Shown in pieces: positions 24,927 through 33,330 of a stretch of DNA of 64,000 bases. Source of the stretch: Aphanothece sacrum FPU1 (GTDB lineage: Bacteria > Cyanobacteriota > Cyanobacteriia > Cyanobacteriales > Microcystaceae); contig NZ_BDQK01000013.1 of assembly GCF_003864295.1 (NCBI RefSeq), forward strand, positions 620,001 through 684,000, written 5' to 3'. How positions within the stretch are numbered: position 1 is the stretch's first letter; every line of letters starts with the position of its first letter. The translations under genes were made by a program, and so were the position numbers. The notes under the pieces are model-generated. The model was not told the origin of the DNA, ran no database searches, and saw only the letters and a program-made list of their open reading frames with translations.

Positions 24927-27254
24927 TTAATCATTATGATTTAATAAGTCTTGAAGCGTCGTTAAAGGAACTTGACAAAAATATTGACGTTGAAATTTTT
25001 CTTCTTCAATGGCTTCATAAAATATTTCTAATTCTTCTTTGTAATTATTATTTTTTGGCGTGACTTTTGTAAAGGATAACTGATTTTTCTTTTTAGTAGT
25101 TTTAAACCCTATTTTTTTTAGTAAATTTAACCCTAACTCTAAAGTAGAATCAATTAATTGTAATTCTTCTTTTAATTGTTCTCTGGTAACGTTTTTTTGT
25201 GTCCGAGTTAAATATTTAACAATGCCAATTAATTGTTGACAAACTTGTTGAGGGTTTAAGTTTTCTTGATGGGAATAAGCCAAGGCTAATGTTTCTTTTT
25301 GTTTCAACGTTTTTTGATATTTTTTTTGTAATTCGTTCCAATTTGCAGGACAATTTTCTAAGAGTTGATAATCTCTATTTTCTTCGGGTAAATATTGATG
25401 ATTACGCCAATCAATTAAACTAATTGTATCATAATTATCTTGATTAATCAAAGGGAATGATTCAGAAGAACGTACCGAAATTAAACGAATTTGATATTTT
25501 TGATTAGAAGGATTATAATCGAGTTCTACCACAGCATCACAAGGTTGATTTTGCGGTAATTCCTCTTGATAATGTCCCCACCAAATCCCAGGAAATCCTT
25601 CCTCAACTGATCGATCTAAAATATTAAAAACAGTTCTGATATATTGAACTTTTTTACTTCTTGCATCTTCAGCATTATAATTTTTTACTTTCTCAAACCA
25701 ACAGTTCTGAATTAATAATTTTGGTACTGGATTTCCCATACCACAAGGTTCTAATAATTTTAATTCTCTAAATAAATCTTTACCTAATTGAGAAACTGTG
25801 ACGACTAAATCAACTTCAATTGTCATATTTAAAAGATTGATATCTGTTATTTTTTGACGTAATTTTTGATTAATAGATTCCCGAAATAAATTAATATTTT
25901 CAACTGGTAAACTTAGCCCTGCCGCATAAGGATGTCCTCCAAAACGATGTAATAAATCTTGTTGAGAAGACACTAATTCATATAAATCAATTTGATTAAT
26001 AGAACGGGCTGAACCCCTTGCTAATTTTATAGATTCTTGACTTAAATTTTCTTCTTGTACTGTTGTCAATAAAATTGTAGGACGGCCATATTCTTGCGCA
26101 ATTTGTCCGGCCACTAATCCTAATACTCCACTGGCCCATTGAGGATCATCTAGAACAATAACTTGAGTCGTTGAAAAATCAATATTAGCTAGTTTCTTTT
26201 TAACTTCATTGATAACATTTTTTTGTAGTTCTTTACGACGAGTATTTGCTAATTCCGTATCTAAAGCCAATTTTTTACAGTATTCTTTATCCTTACTTGT
26301 AAGCAAATCAACCGCAAATTTAGCATCTCCATGAATACGACTAATGGCATTAATTCGCGGCCCAATTCCAAAAGAAATATCAGTCGGGCGATCGCCGTTT
26401 CCTTGACAAGAATTTAACAGATGAGAAATTCCCGGACGAAAACCTTTTTTTGCTTGTTTTTCTAATTGTTTAATCCCTTTTTGTGCCAAATAACGACAAT
26501 CACCTTTCAACTCAACTAAATCTGCAATTAACCCAATAGCTACTAAATCTAATAAAGTGTCTAAAGGTTGTTGAGGAATCTGTGGTAAACTCTCATAAAG
26601 AGCCTCTACCAATTTATAAGCAACTGCCACACCTGACAAAGAAAATAGAGGATGAGTTGAAGCAAAATAACGAGGATTAATAATAGAAATAACAGGGGGC
26701 CGTTCATCCGGTAAGGTATGATGATCTGTAATAATCAAATCAATTCCTAACTCATTAGCATAGTCAATTTCTCCTAAATTAGTGCTACCAGTATCACAAG
26801 TAACAATTAATGTCGTTCCTGATACTCTTAATTTTTCTAGTCCTGCTTTATTCAACCCATGAGATTCTTTAAACCGATTAGGAATATAATAATCTAATTG
26901 TAAATGAGGCACAAAAAAATGTCCTAATCCCTCCCAAAGTACACTAGTTGCTGTAACTCCATCCGCATCAAAATCACCCCAAATAGTAACTTTTTCTCCT
27001 ACATCAATAGCTTTCTTAATTCGTTTAATCGCCTGTTTTATTTCTTGTCCAAACGCTAAATAACTTGTCGGTTGATACTCATTAAAATCTAAAAAACTCA
27101 GCAATTCTTCACGATTTTTAAGACCACGTTGCCATAATAATTGGGCTGCATATTTACCCTCAGATTGAGGGGTATAAATTTTAACCAAATCCACAAACCA
27201 ATCAGGAAGTAATTGCGGAAGTAAAATGTGCCATTGAGGTTGAAAAAAATTCAT
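24927..27254 (-). CDS. recJ: Single-stranded-DNA-specific exonuclease RecJ
   Basis: RecJ degrades single-stranded DNA 5' to 3' in recombination and mismatch repair. The DHH-type phosphoesterase motifs are in order: DFDADG at 94-99, CDTGSTN near 153-159 and TDHH at 176-179. A DHHA1-type GG motif follows in HRFGGHPYAAGLSLP. At 775 residues it is longer than the roughly 570-residue E. coli enzyme. The extra part is a lysine-rich, coiled C-terminal region (about residues 600-775) that is common in cyanobacterial RecJ. It is transcribed away from the ECF sigma operon. The region between carries a 119-bp inverted-repeat element. Confidence 0.93.
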   Translation of the reverse strand: MNFFQPQWHILLPQLLPDWFVDLVKIYTPQSEGKYAAQLLWQRGLKNREELLSFLDFNEYQPTSYLAFGQEIKQAIKRIKKAIDVGEKVTIWGDFDADGVTATSVLWEGLGHFFVPHLQLDYYIPNRFKESHGLNKAGLEKLRVSGTTLIVTCDTGSTNLGEIDYANELGIDLIITDHHTLPDERPPVISIINPRYFASTHPLFSLSGVAVAYKLVEALYESLPQIPQQPLDTLLDLVAIGLIADLVELKGDCRYLAQKGIKQLEKQAKKGFRPGISHLLNSCQGNGDRPTDISFGIGPRINAISRIHGDAKFAVDLLTSKDKEYCKKLALDTELANTRRKELQKNVINEVKKKLANIDFSTTQVIVLDDPQWASGVLGLVAGQIAQEYGRPTILLTTVQEENLSQESIKLARGSARSINQIDLYELVSSQQDLLHRFGGHPYAAGLSLPVENINLFRESINQKLRQKITDINLLNMTIEVDLVVTVSQLGKDLFRELKLLEPCGMGNPVPKLLIQNCWFEKVKNYNAEDARSKKVQYIRTVFNILDRSVEEGFPGIWWGHYQEELPQNQPCDAVVELDYNPSNQKYQIRLISVRSSESFPLINQDNYDTISLIDWRNHQYLPEENRDYQLLENCPANWNELQKKYQKTLKQKETLALAYSHQENLNPQQVCQQLIGIVKYLTRTQKNVTREQLKEELQLIDSTLELGLNLLKKIGFKTTKKKNQLSFTKVTPKNNNYKEELEIFYEAIEEEKFQRQYFCQVPLTTLQDLLNHND

Positions 27255-27289
27255 ATTAATCTAAGTTTCTAGTTACGAATATTATAGAT

Positions 27290-27408
27290 TTGATCCCCCC
27301 TAACCCCCCTTAAAACAGTGAACAGTAAACAGTAAACAGTTACCAAGGATAAACACATCATTCTTTACTGATAACTGATAACTGATAACTGTTAAAAAGG
27401 GGGATCAA
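27290..27408. repeat. Inverted-repeat element with internal heptamers
   Basis: Ends are TTGATCCCCC and GGGGGATCAA, ten bases each and perfectly complementary. Between them, heptameric units recur in two blocks: AGTAAAC/AGTGAAC types at about 27317-27343 and AACTGAT types at about 27369-27390. The blocks are partly complementary to each other, so the whole can fold. It sits in the only space for the divergent recJ and sigma promoters. Confidence 0.75.
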
Positions 27409-27469
27409 GAATTGAACCTTTTAAATCATCCTCCAGTCTAAACCATTGAATTGACTGGTAGGGCAAAGC

Positions 27470-28042
27470 GTGACTGTGTTAGCAGACAACCAAGCTGATA
27501 CGAAAGAGAAAGATTTAGTGCTTCAGTGTCAGCAAGGAGATTCTACCTCATTTAAACAATTGTATGGCCGTTATCAACAACGAGTCCGAGCTACCCTCTA
27601 TCAACTATGTGGGGATGAAATGCTCGATGACTTAGTACAAGATGTGTTTCTCCGAATTTGGAAAGGTTTACCCCGACTTCGACAACCTGAGTACTTTTCC
27701 ACTTGGGTATATCGTATTACTTGGAATGTAGCAACAGATAAACGACGGCAGTTTGCCCAAAACCACCTATCCACCGAGGATGATTCAAGTTTGGATAGTA
27801 CACCATCGCGCCCTGAAGATACCCCTGATTTAATGCGTTTGCACTATCAAGATTTGGTGCAGCAAGGGTTACAGACCTTAAGTTTAGAACATCGTGCGGT
27901 TTTGGTATTACATGACTTGGAAGATGTCCCTCAAAAAGAGGTGGCTAAAATTTTACAGCTACCCGTCGGAACGGTGAAATCTCGCCTTTTTTACGCTCGC
28001 AATCAAATGCGGAAATTTCTTCAACAGCAAGGAGCATTATAA
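27470..28042 (+). CDS. ECF-type RNA polymerase sigma factor
   Basis: The 190-residue protein has sigma region 2 (LYGRYQQRVRATLYQLCGDEMLDDLVQDVFLRIWKG, about residues 31-66) and region 4 (RAVLVLHDLEDVPQKEVAKILQLPVGTVKSRLFYAR, about 141-176). There is no region 1 or 3, so it is an ECF sigma. The start is a GTG at 27470. Its stop overlaps the ATG of the next gene by one base, and that gene encodes a small single-membrane-segment protein that is probably its anti-sigma. A Spy-like periplasmic protein follows. This order equals an envelope-stress regulon, and resembles the cyanobacterial SigG locus, though I cannot assign the letter with certainty. Confidence 0.9.
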   Translation: MTVLADNQADTKEKDLVLQCQQGDSTSFKQLYGRYQQRVRATLYQLCGDEMLDDLVQDVFLRIWKGLPRLRQPEYFSTWVYRITWNVATDKRRQFAQNHLSTEDDSSLDSTPSRPEDTPDLMRLHYQDLVQQGLQTLSLEHRAVLVLHDLEDVPQKEVAKILQLPVGTVKSRLFYARNQMRKFLQQQGAL

Positions 28043-28437
28043 TGTCTCAATCTCCTCATGATAATCGAAAATTGGTCGATTTTCTCAAAAAATATCGGCC
28101 TTTGCCTCCCCCTATTTCCCCAAAACTCGAAACTCAGTTATTCGCCACCCTTCCCAGAAAATCTCAGACCCGACCTTCTTTATCTCGTCTGTGGCCATGG
28201 CTGATTCCTGGTGCTTTAGTTCTGGGTATGACAGCCATCGGCAGTCAGTCTCGTTGGCAAGAACCCTCTCTCCAACTGGGTACAGGGAATGATTCAGAGG
28301 AATTAGAAGCTTTTATGGTTAGTAACTGGCAAGGAACCATAGGAGAAGGTTATGCAGAAGTTTCTACCCCACCTGTCTATGGTCAGTGGATGTTATTGGA
28401 AAATTCTGCTACTCCGTCTGAGGTTTCCCATCCCTAA
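28042..28437 (+). CDS. Probable anti-sigma factor, membrane anchored
   Basis: The 131-residue protein starts in a TAATG overlap with the sigma gene, so translation is coupled. An N-terminal cytoplasmic part of about 45 residues precedes one membrane segment (about residues 50-67, WPWLIPGALVLGMTAIG) and a periplasmic tail of about 60 residues. There is no zinc-type HxxxCxxC motif. Therefore it is not a ZAS-class anti-sigma, and the call is based on topology and position. The tail with EELEAFMVSNWQGTIGEGYAEV could sense envelope signals. It is the middle gene of a three-gene operon. Confidence 0.7.
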   Translation: MSQSPHDNRKLVDFLKKYRPLPPPISPKLETQLFATLPRKSQTRPSLSRLWPWLIPGALVLGMTAIGSQSRWQEPSLQLGTGNDSEELEAFMVSNWQGTIGEGYAEVSTPPVYGQWMLLENSATPSEVSHP

Positions 28438-28481
28438 GTTTAAACTTCAGCAATTTAATATTAATGAGGAGAGCATGATTC

Positions 28482-28979
28482 ATGAAGTCTTATCATCCTT
28501 TATTCTGGGCTTTTTTGACTATTCCTTTGACAATTAACTCTGTTTTCGCTGAGTCTATCCTTAAATCTTCCTGTGACTCTGGTTTGTGTGACACTCATCT
28601 CTTGTCCCAAGGTACCAGAGGTGGTGGCCCAGATAAATTGATGGAACAACTAAATCTTAGTCAGACGCAAGTTCAACAGCTTCAGGCCATTCGCCAAAAA
28701 TATAGCGGACAAATGGAACCTTTACAACAACAAATACGAGTAAAAGCAGACGAATTAAGCCAATTAATGGATGGAACAGCATCAAATGATGTAATACGCT
28801 CTAAACATCAAGAAATGCTTAATTTAAGACAAAAAATGGGTAATTTACGCTTTGAAAGTATGTTAGAAATGCGAGAGATATTAACCCGTCAACAACGTCG
28901 AGAATTTGGTCAATTAATGCAGCAACGTCGTCAACAAATGAGAGGAAATCAAGGAGAGGGAGGCGATTTTTCTCCCTAA
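28482..28979 (+). CDS. Spy/CpxP-like periplasmic protein
   Basis: The 165-residue protein has a signal peptide ending near FAES (about residue 24). Its mature part is dominated by long helices with LTxxQ-type motifs: MEQLNLSQTQVQQLQAIRQKYSG and EILTRQQRREFGQLMQQRRQQ. Those mark the Spy/CpxP family of ATP-independent chaperones and envelope-stress sensors. The gene lies 44 bases after the anti-sigma gene. GAGGAG precedes the start, with two ATGs six bases apart in different frames; the one used here leads into the signal peptide. The sigma, anti-sigma and Spy order suggests a feedback loop, which is inference. Confidence 0.85.
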   Translation: MKSYHPLFWAFLTIPLTINSVFAESILKSSCDSGLCDTHLLSQGTRGGGPDKLMEQLNLSQTQVQQLQAIRQKYSGQMEPLQQQIRVKADELSQLMDGTASNDVIRSKHQEMLNLRQKMGNLRFESMLEMREILTRQQRREFGQLMQQRRQQMRGNQGEGGDFSP

Positions 28980-29021
28980 TTAACAATATTATTTAGGAGA
29001 CTAATAATATTAGCTTTTAAT

Positions 29022-29049
29022 GTAGGGGTCAACGGCCGTTGACCCTTAC
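29022..29049. repeat. Palindromic repeat GTAGGGGTCAAC type
   Basis: GTAGGGGTCAAC-GGCC-GTTGACCCTTAC, between the Spy-like gene and the esterase gene, with one mismatch in the right arm. Confidence 0.85.
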
Positions 29050-29201
29050 AAATACTCAGATTAGAAAAAAAATAAACCCAAATTCAATGACATATCAGAT
29101 TGATCTAATTATAACTCAAATAAATTAATCTTTGACAATTAAACTTTTTTTTGTAACAATAATAAATAGATTTATTTTGAGTAATTATTTACATTAACTG
29201 T

Positions 29202-29813
29202 ATGTCTCTAGAAGCCATTTCCCTTAAACCAACTAACAGTAACACTCCTGATCATCTTTTAATTATGCTTCATGGTTGGGGAGCAAATGCTGAAGATTTA
29301 GCCCCGTTAGCCTCAATGTTATCCCTTCCTAAATATCAATTTATTTTTCCTAATGCGCCTTTTCCTCATCCTCAAGTTCCTGGAGGACTAGCTTGGTATG
29401 AGTTAGAAACAGAAGAACATAAAGGCTTATCCGAAAGTAGAGAACTACTAACAAATTGGTTATTATCTTTAGAAGAAATCACCAAAATTCCTTTATCTAG
29501 AACAATTTTAAGTGGCTTTTCTCAAGGGGGTGCAATGTCTCTTGATGTAGGATTAAATTTACCCTTAGCGGGAATTTGTAGTCTTAGTGGTTATTTACAT
29601 TTTCAACCACAAAATTTAGCATCATCTCTGCCTCCAATTTTAATAATTCATGGTAAACAAGATTTTGTCGTTCCCATAGAAATGGCCCGTCAAGCAAAAG
29701 AAAAATTAATATCTATTAATGCTCAAGTAGAGTATCACGAATTTAATATGGGTCATGAAATTCCCGCTAATATTCTTCCTATTGTCGAACAATTTATTAA
29801 AACAAAAAATTAG
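29202..29813 (+). CDS. Alpha/beta hydrolase, phospholipase/carboxylesterase family
   Basis: The 203-residue protein has LIMLHGWGANAEDLAPLA near residue 20. The nucleophile elbow GFSQGGAMS (Ser near residue 109) follows, then the acid LIIHGKQDFVVP and the catalytic His in FNMGHEIPANI. This is the complete triad of the carboxylesterase/acyl-protein thioesterase type (Abhydrolase_2). It lacks a signal peptide and is probably cytosolic. It cleaves short-chain esters or acyl groups, with the natural substrate unknown. The upstream region carries a palindrome, and no operon partner is present. Confidence 0.88.
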   Translation: MSLEAISLKPTNSNTPDHLLIMLHGWGANAEDLAPLASMLSLPKYQFIFPNAPFPHPQVPGGLAWYELETEEHKGLSESRELLTNWLLSLEEITKIPLSRTILSGFSQGGAMSLDVGLNLPLAGICSLSGYLHFQPQNLASSLPPILIIHGKQDFVVPIEMARQAKEKLISINAQVEYHEFNMGHEIPANILPIVEQFIKTKN

Positions 29814-29880
29814 AATTTTAGGTTCTACATAGTATTAATCCCTGATAAGTAGGTACACAAAATTAATTACCCAAGATTTT

Positions 29881-29940
29881 GTAGGGGCGGGTTTTTTAAA
29901 TAAATCAATGATTCTCACCAAATAAATAAACCCGCCCTGC
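29881..29940. repeat. Inverted pair GGGCGGGTTT / AAACCCGCCC
   Basis: GTAGGGGCGGGTTTTTTAAAT at the left and ATAAACCCGCCCTGC at the right, about 30 bases apart. Single halves recur at about 45392-45410, 58433-58438 and 58698-58711. Confidence 0.6.
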
Positions 29941-30039
29941 TATGTGTAATTGATTTTGTTTAAGCCCTGATATTTAAGAGTTTTAGATAATTCGTGAATT
30001 CTAGATAATTCTAATTAGCACTTTTGAAAATTATAAAAA

Positions 30040-30120
30040 GGAAAAAGCCCTCGGAAGTCTGGCCATGTTTCGACTCCAAGGGCGTTTGTCTTTCGTTCTT
30101 ACTCCTCACACACCCATATC
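30040..30120 (-). ncRNA. Candidate minus-strand small RNA or free-standing terminator
   Basis: On the minus strand GCCCTTGGAGTC and GACTTCCGAGGGC pair (one U-G wobble, one bulge), followed by TTTTTCC. The same hairpin on the plus strand has a C-A mismatch and no clean T run, so the minus strand is the likelier terminator. No gene lies upstream on that strand, so a short untranslated transcript is the simplest reading. No convincing promoter was identified. Confidence 0.35.
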
Positions 30121-30271
30121 ATGACGCAGCTTAATTAGATAAGTTTCCTATTAGTGACGATTTTTTTATTGTCACTGTTAAACCTATTAAAAGGAACTAA
30201 AATTCCTTTCTTAAAGTCTTGTTTCATAATATTTTAGGACTTATGCAGCCCTTCTAGATCATAATTTTTTT

Positions 30272-30299
30272 GTAGGGTCAATTCATGAATTAACCCTAC
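30272..30299. repeat. Perfect palindrome GTAGGGT...ACCCTAC around AATTCATGAATT
   Basis: A 28-bp symmetric element with one mismatch. A degenerate relative (GTGTCAATTTATGAATTGACAG) is at about 8064-8091. Confidence 0.75.
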
Positions 30300-30472
30300 G
30301 ATGTCATGTTAATACATCAGTTCAAAATTTTTTAAATAAAAGTTTCCCAGTCTTTCAATTTAGGTTAACCTGAAAACTGAAGGACTGAATTCTTTTGTGA
30401 AAAAGGTTCAAACTGGTGTAATCTATGAATAGGAAAAAATATAAATAATCATATAAATAAGCTAGAAGCACC

Positions 30473-31060
30473 ATGATTATCTCAATTACAGCCTTAAAAG
30501 GAGGAGTGGGAAAAACAACCACTGCGATACATTTAGCAGCATATTTACAACAAAAAGCCCCTACTTTATTAATTGATGCTGATAGAAACCGTTCTGCTTT
30601 AATTTGGTCAAAAGACGAAAAACTTCCCTTTTATGTTGCCTCTCAAGCAGGGGCCACCAGTTTAATTCGTCAATATCCTCATATTATCGTGGATACCAGA
30701 GCCAGACCAGAACCAGAAGAATTTAAAGATCTTGCCGATGGTAGTGACTTATTAATCATTCCTACTACCCCTAACCATCTCGATATTGACGCTACCTTTA
30801 AAGCAGTAGAACAATTACAATCTTTCAATGCTAATTTTAAAATTTTGTTAACTAAAGTTGATGCTCGTACCAAAAATGGACGAGAAGCTAGAGAAAGATT
30901 AAAAGGAGCAAAATTACCTCTTTTTAAAACAGAAATTCCCCTCTTAGTAGCCTTTGAAAGAGCCTCTCAAAAAGGTGTAGTTATTAAAGATTATTCTGAT
31001 CCTCGTTCTAAATTTGCCTGGTCAACTTATGAAGCGGTTGGTAAAGAAATTATTCCTTAA
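30473..31060 (+). CDS. ParA/MinD-superfamily ATPase, orphan
   Basis: The 195-residue protein has the deviant Walker A KGGVGKTTT at residues 9-17, and then LLIDADRNRSALIW. The HIIVDTRARPEPEE stretch corresponds to the Walker B/A' region. The LLIIPTTPNHLDIDATFKAVEQL segment is typical of the short ParA class used by plasmids and integrated elements. No ParB or centromere-like repeats are adjacent. The protein may position some cytoplasmic cargo such as a carboxysome or a plasmid-derived element. It is alone between a long repeat-rich gap and the c-di-GMP gene on the other strand. Confidence 0.85.
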   Translation: MIISITALKGGVGKTTTAIHLAAYLQQKAPTLLIDADRNRSALIWSKDEKLPFYVASQAGATSLIRQYPHIIVDTRARPEPEEFKDLADGSDLLIIPTTPNHLDIDATFKAVEQLQSFNANFKILLTKVDARTKNGREARERLKGAKLPLFKTEIPLLVAFERASQKGVVIKDYSDPRSKFAWSTYEAVGKEIIP

Positions 31061-31153
31061 TTTTTTAAGACTATTTATATTAGTAGATGCCTAAATCTTG
31101 CCCATTTTTTAATAAAATTTGTAAATTATTTTTGAGGAAAAGACATACTCCAT

Positions 31154-33262
31154 TTAAGTTTGTCCTAAAAAATCAGTAGCATCCTCTGGTTTTAAGGGAC
31201 GACTAAACCAATAACCTTGGACTTCTTCACAGTTTAAACCTTGTAATAATTTTAACTGTTGTAAAGTTTCTACTCCTTCTGCAATCACTCTTAAGTTAAA
31301 AGTTTTTCCCAAAGCAATGACAGCAGAAATAATCGCCGTATTTTGAGGAGTATCTTGCAAAGATTGAATAAAAGATTGATCAATTTTTAATGTATTGACT
31401 GGGAATTTATGTAAATAACTCAAAGAAGAATATCCTGTTCCAAAATCATCTAAAGAAACCTGAACCCCTAAATGTCGTAATTTGCCTAATGTTTGCTGAG
31501 CGAGATCATGATTTTGCATCAAAGCAGTCTCAGTAATTTCTAGGTCTAAAAATTGAGGTTCCAACCCAGTTTCTTCTAATACTTGACCTACCATTTCTAC
31601 TAAATTTGGTTGTTGAAATTGTCGTGCAGATAAATTAACTGCAACTGGCATTTTAGATAGTCCTGCTTTTTGCCAGACTTTATTTTGTTGACAAGCTGTC
31701 CGTAAAACCCATAAACTAATAGGAACAATTAAATCAGTTTTTTCTGCTAAAGGAATTAATTTGACTGGTGAGACATTACCCAATTCAGGATGATACCAAC
31801 GTAATAAAGCTTCCATTCCTGTGACTTTATTGTTTGTCAATTTTATCTGAGGTTGATAATTTAGACAAAACTCATTTTCTTCAATTGCTTGATAGAGTAA
31901 GTTTTCTAATTTAAGAATCATTGATGCTTTTGATGTCATTGTAGAACTATAGAAACGATAGTGGTTACGACCTCTTTCTTTTGCTCGATAAAGAGCCGCA
32001 TCAGCATTTTTAACTAAGGTTTCTGAGTCTTCTCCATCTTGGGGATAAATAGCAATACCAATGCTAGTTTTAATATATAATTGATGTCCAGAAATTTCAA
32101 ACGGCTGTTTTAATTCATCTAAAATACGCTGAGCTAAATTAACCGTATCTTCTGGACTATTAATACGAGGTAATAATAAAGTAAATTCATCCCCACCCCA
32201 ACGAGCAACTAAATCTTCAGAACGGACACAAGAATTTAATCGTTTCGCAAAACTTTTAAGCAGTTGATCCCCAACACTATGACCTAAAGTATCATTAATA
32301 TTTTTAAAAGAGTCTAAATCAAGAAACATTACCCCTATTAAATAGTTTTCTCTTTTTGCTCTAGCTAAAGCGAAAGCTAATCTTTCATCAAACCAAGTAC
32401 GATTAGGTAAATCCGTTAAGGTATCATGAAAAGCTCGATATTCTAGGGTTTTTTCGGCTTTCTTACGTTCAGTAACATCAAATAAATAACTTCTAATCAG
32501 TTGATTATCGCATAAATAATGAATATACTGCTCAAAAGTTGCTTGACCGACTTTTATTTCTCGTAATAGTAAATTTCCTTGAATATTTGGGGATTCTGAT
32601 AATAATCCGGCTAATACTGGATGTTTCAGTTTATCATGAGTAATGGTTTCAAATTTGATACTGGCAGCAGGATTAAGATAAGTTAAATTACCTGTAAAAT
32701 TAATTTCAATAATGGGATTAGGACTTAATTCAGGAAAAGAGGCTAATCTAACTAAATCATCTCGATCTCGTTCCTGCAAATCTTCGCCTACAATTAAGGT
32801 ACATTTATTATTTTCTTCCTGAACTTGAGTAATAATTGGTTCTGCTTGTTCAATATTGTCAAATTGATTGAGATCAAGAGGATTAAATAGAGCAATTTCT
32901 ATGGATGTAGAAAGAATATAATAACTTGCTTTTGCTTCAGGGCTAAAGAAAATTACATCCCCATGTTTAAGATTATGGGACTCATAAGAATTGCCGTTAA
33001 TTGTTAACCCGTTGGTGCTACGATTTCCTTCTAAATCTCCATCAATAATACGATAGGAATAGTGATCGAGTCGAGGAGTAGGTTTAATGCGAACTAATGT
33101 GGCGTGACGGCGAGAAACCACCCGATCATAAATGACGATATCATTGATTGACTCCCGACCAATACTATAGGTTGGTTCTTCAAGAGCAATAATTCGTCGC
33201 GCTTTTTGATCCTCAATGACCAGGATATGCCGAAACGGGGTTAGAGTATTCATTGCGGACAC
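31154..33262 (-). CDS. FHA-PAS-GGDEF-EAL signalling protein
   Basis: The 702-residue protein starts with an FHA domain (residues about 10-110, YSIGRESINDIVIYDRVVSRRHA), which binds phosphothreonine peptides. A PAS-like domain follows (about 175-270). Next is a GGDEF domain with an intact active-site motif WGGDEFTLLLP (near residue 360), and last an EAL domain with MEALLRWYHPELG and VSLDDFGTGYSSL. Both catalytic signatures are intact, so it could make and break c-di-GMP. No membrane segment is evident. It is divergently transcribed from dprA with 68 bases between starts. FHA fused to GGDEF-EAL suggests cross-talk between Ser/Thr phosphorylation and c-di-GMP. Confidence 0.93.
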   Translation of the reverse strand: MSAMNTLTPFRHILVIEDQKARRIIALEEPTYSIGRESINDIVIYDRVVSRRHATLVRIKPTPRLDHYSYRIIDGDLEGNRSTNGLTINGNSYESHNLKHGDVIFFSPEAKASYYILSTSIEIALFNPLDLNQFDNIEQAEPIITQVQEENNKCTLIVGEDLQERDRDDLVRLASFPELSPNPIIEINFTGNLTYLNPAASIKFETITHDKLKHPVLAGLLSESPNIQGNLLLREIKVGQATFEQYIHYLCDNQLIRSYLFDVTERKKAEKTLEYRAFHDTLTDLPNRTWFDERLAFALARAKRENYLIGVMFLDLDSFKNINDTLGHSVGDQLLKSFAKRLNSCVRSEDLVARWGGDEFTLLLPRINSPEDTVNLAQRILDELKQPFEISGHQLYIKTSIGIAIYPQDGEDSETLVKNADAALYRAKERGRNHYRFYSSTMTSKASMILKLENLLYQAIEENEFCLNYQPQIKLTNNKVTGMEALLRWYHPELGNVSPVKLIPLAEKTDLIVPISLWVLRTACQQNKVWQKAGLSKMPVAVNLSARQFQQPNLVEMVGQVLEETGLEPQFLDLEITETALMQNHDLAQQTLGKLRHLGVQVSLDDFGTGYSSLSYLHKFPVNTLKIDQSFIQSLQDTPQNTAIISAVIALGKTFNLRVIAEGVETLQQLKLLQGLNCEEVQGYWFSRPLKPEDATDFLGQT

Positions 33263-33330
33263 ATAGACAAGAGCTAATATTAGTGTTCCCGAACTTTTCC
33301 CAAAACTAACATTCCTTTAAATAGATTAAA

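Larger units (their letters stand above)
29814..30472. other. Long intergenic stretch with three hairpins
   Basis: There is no protein gene. It contains an AAACCCGCCC-type inverted pair (29881-29940), a strong hairpin with a T run on the minus strand (30047-30083), the motif ACTCCTCACAC on the plus strand (30101-30111), a hairpin AGTGAC...GTCACT at about 30154-30176 and a perfect palindrome at 30272-30299. The last 150 bases are A+T-rich and precede the ParA gene. Confidence 0.6.
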
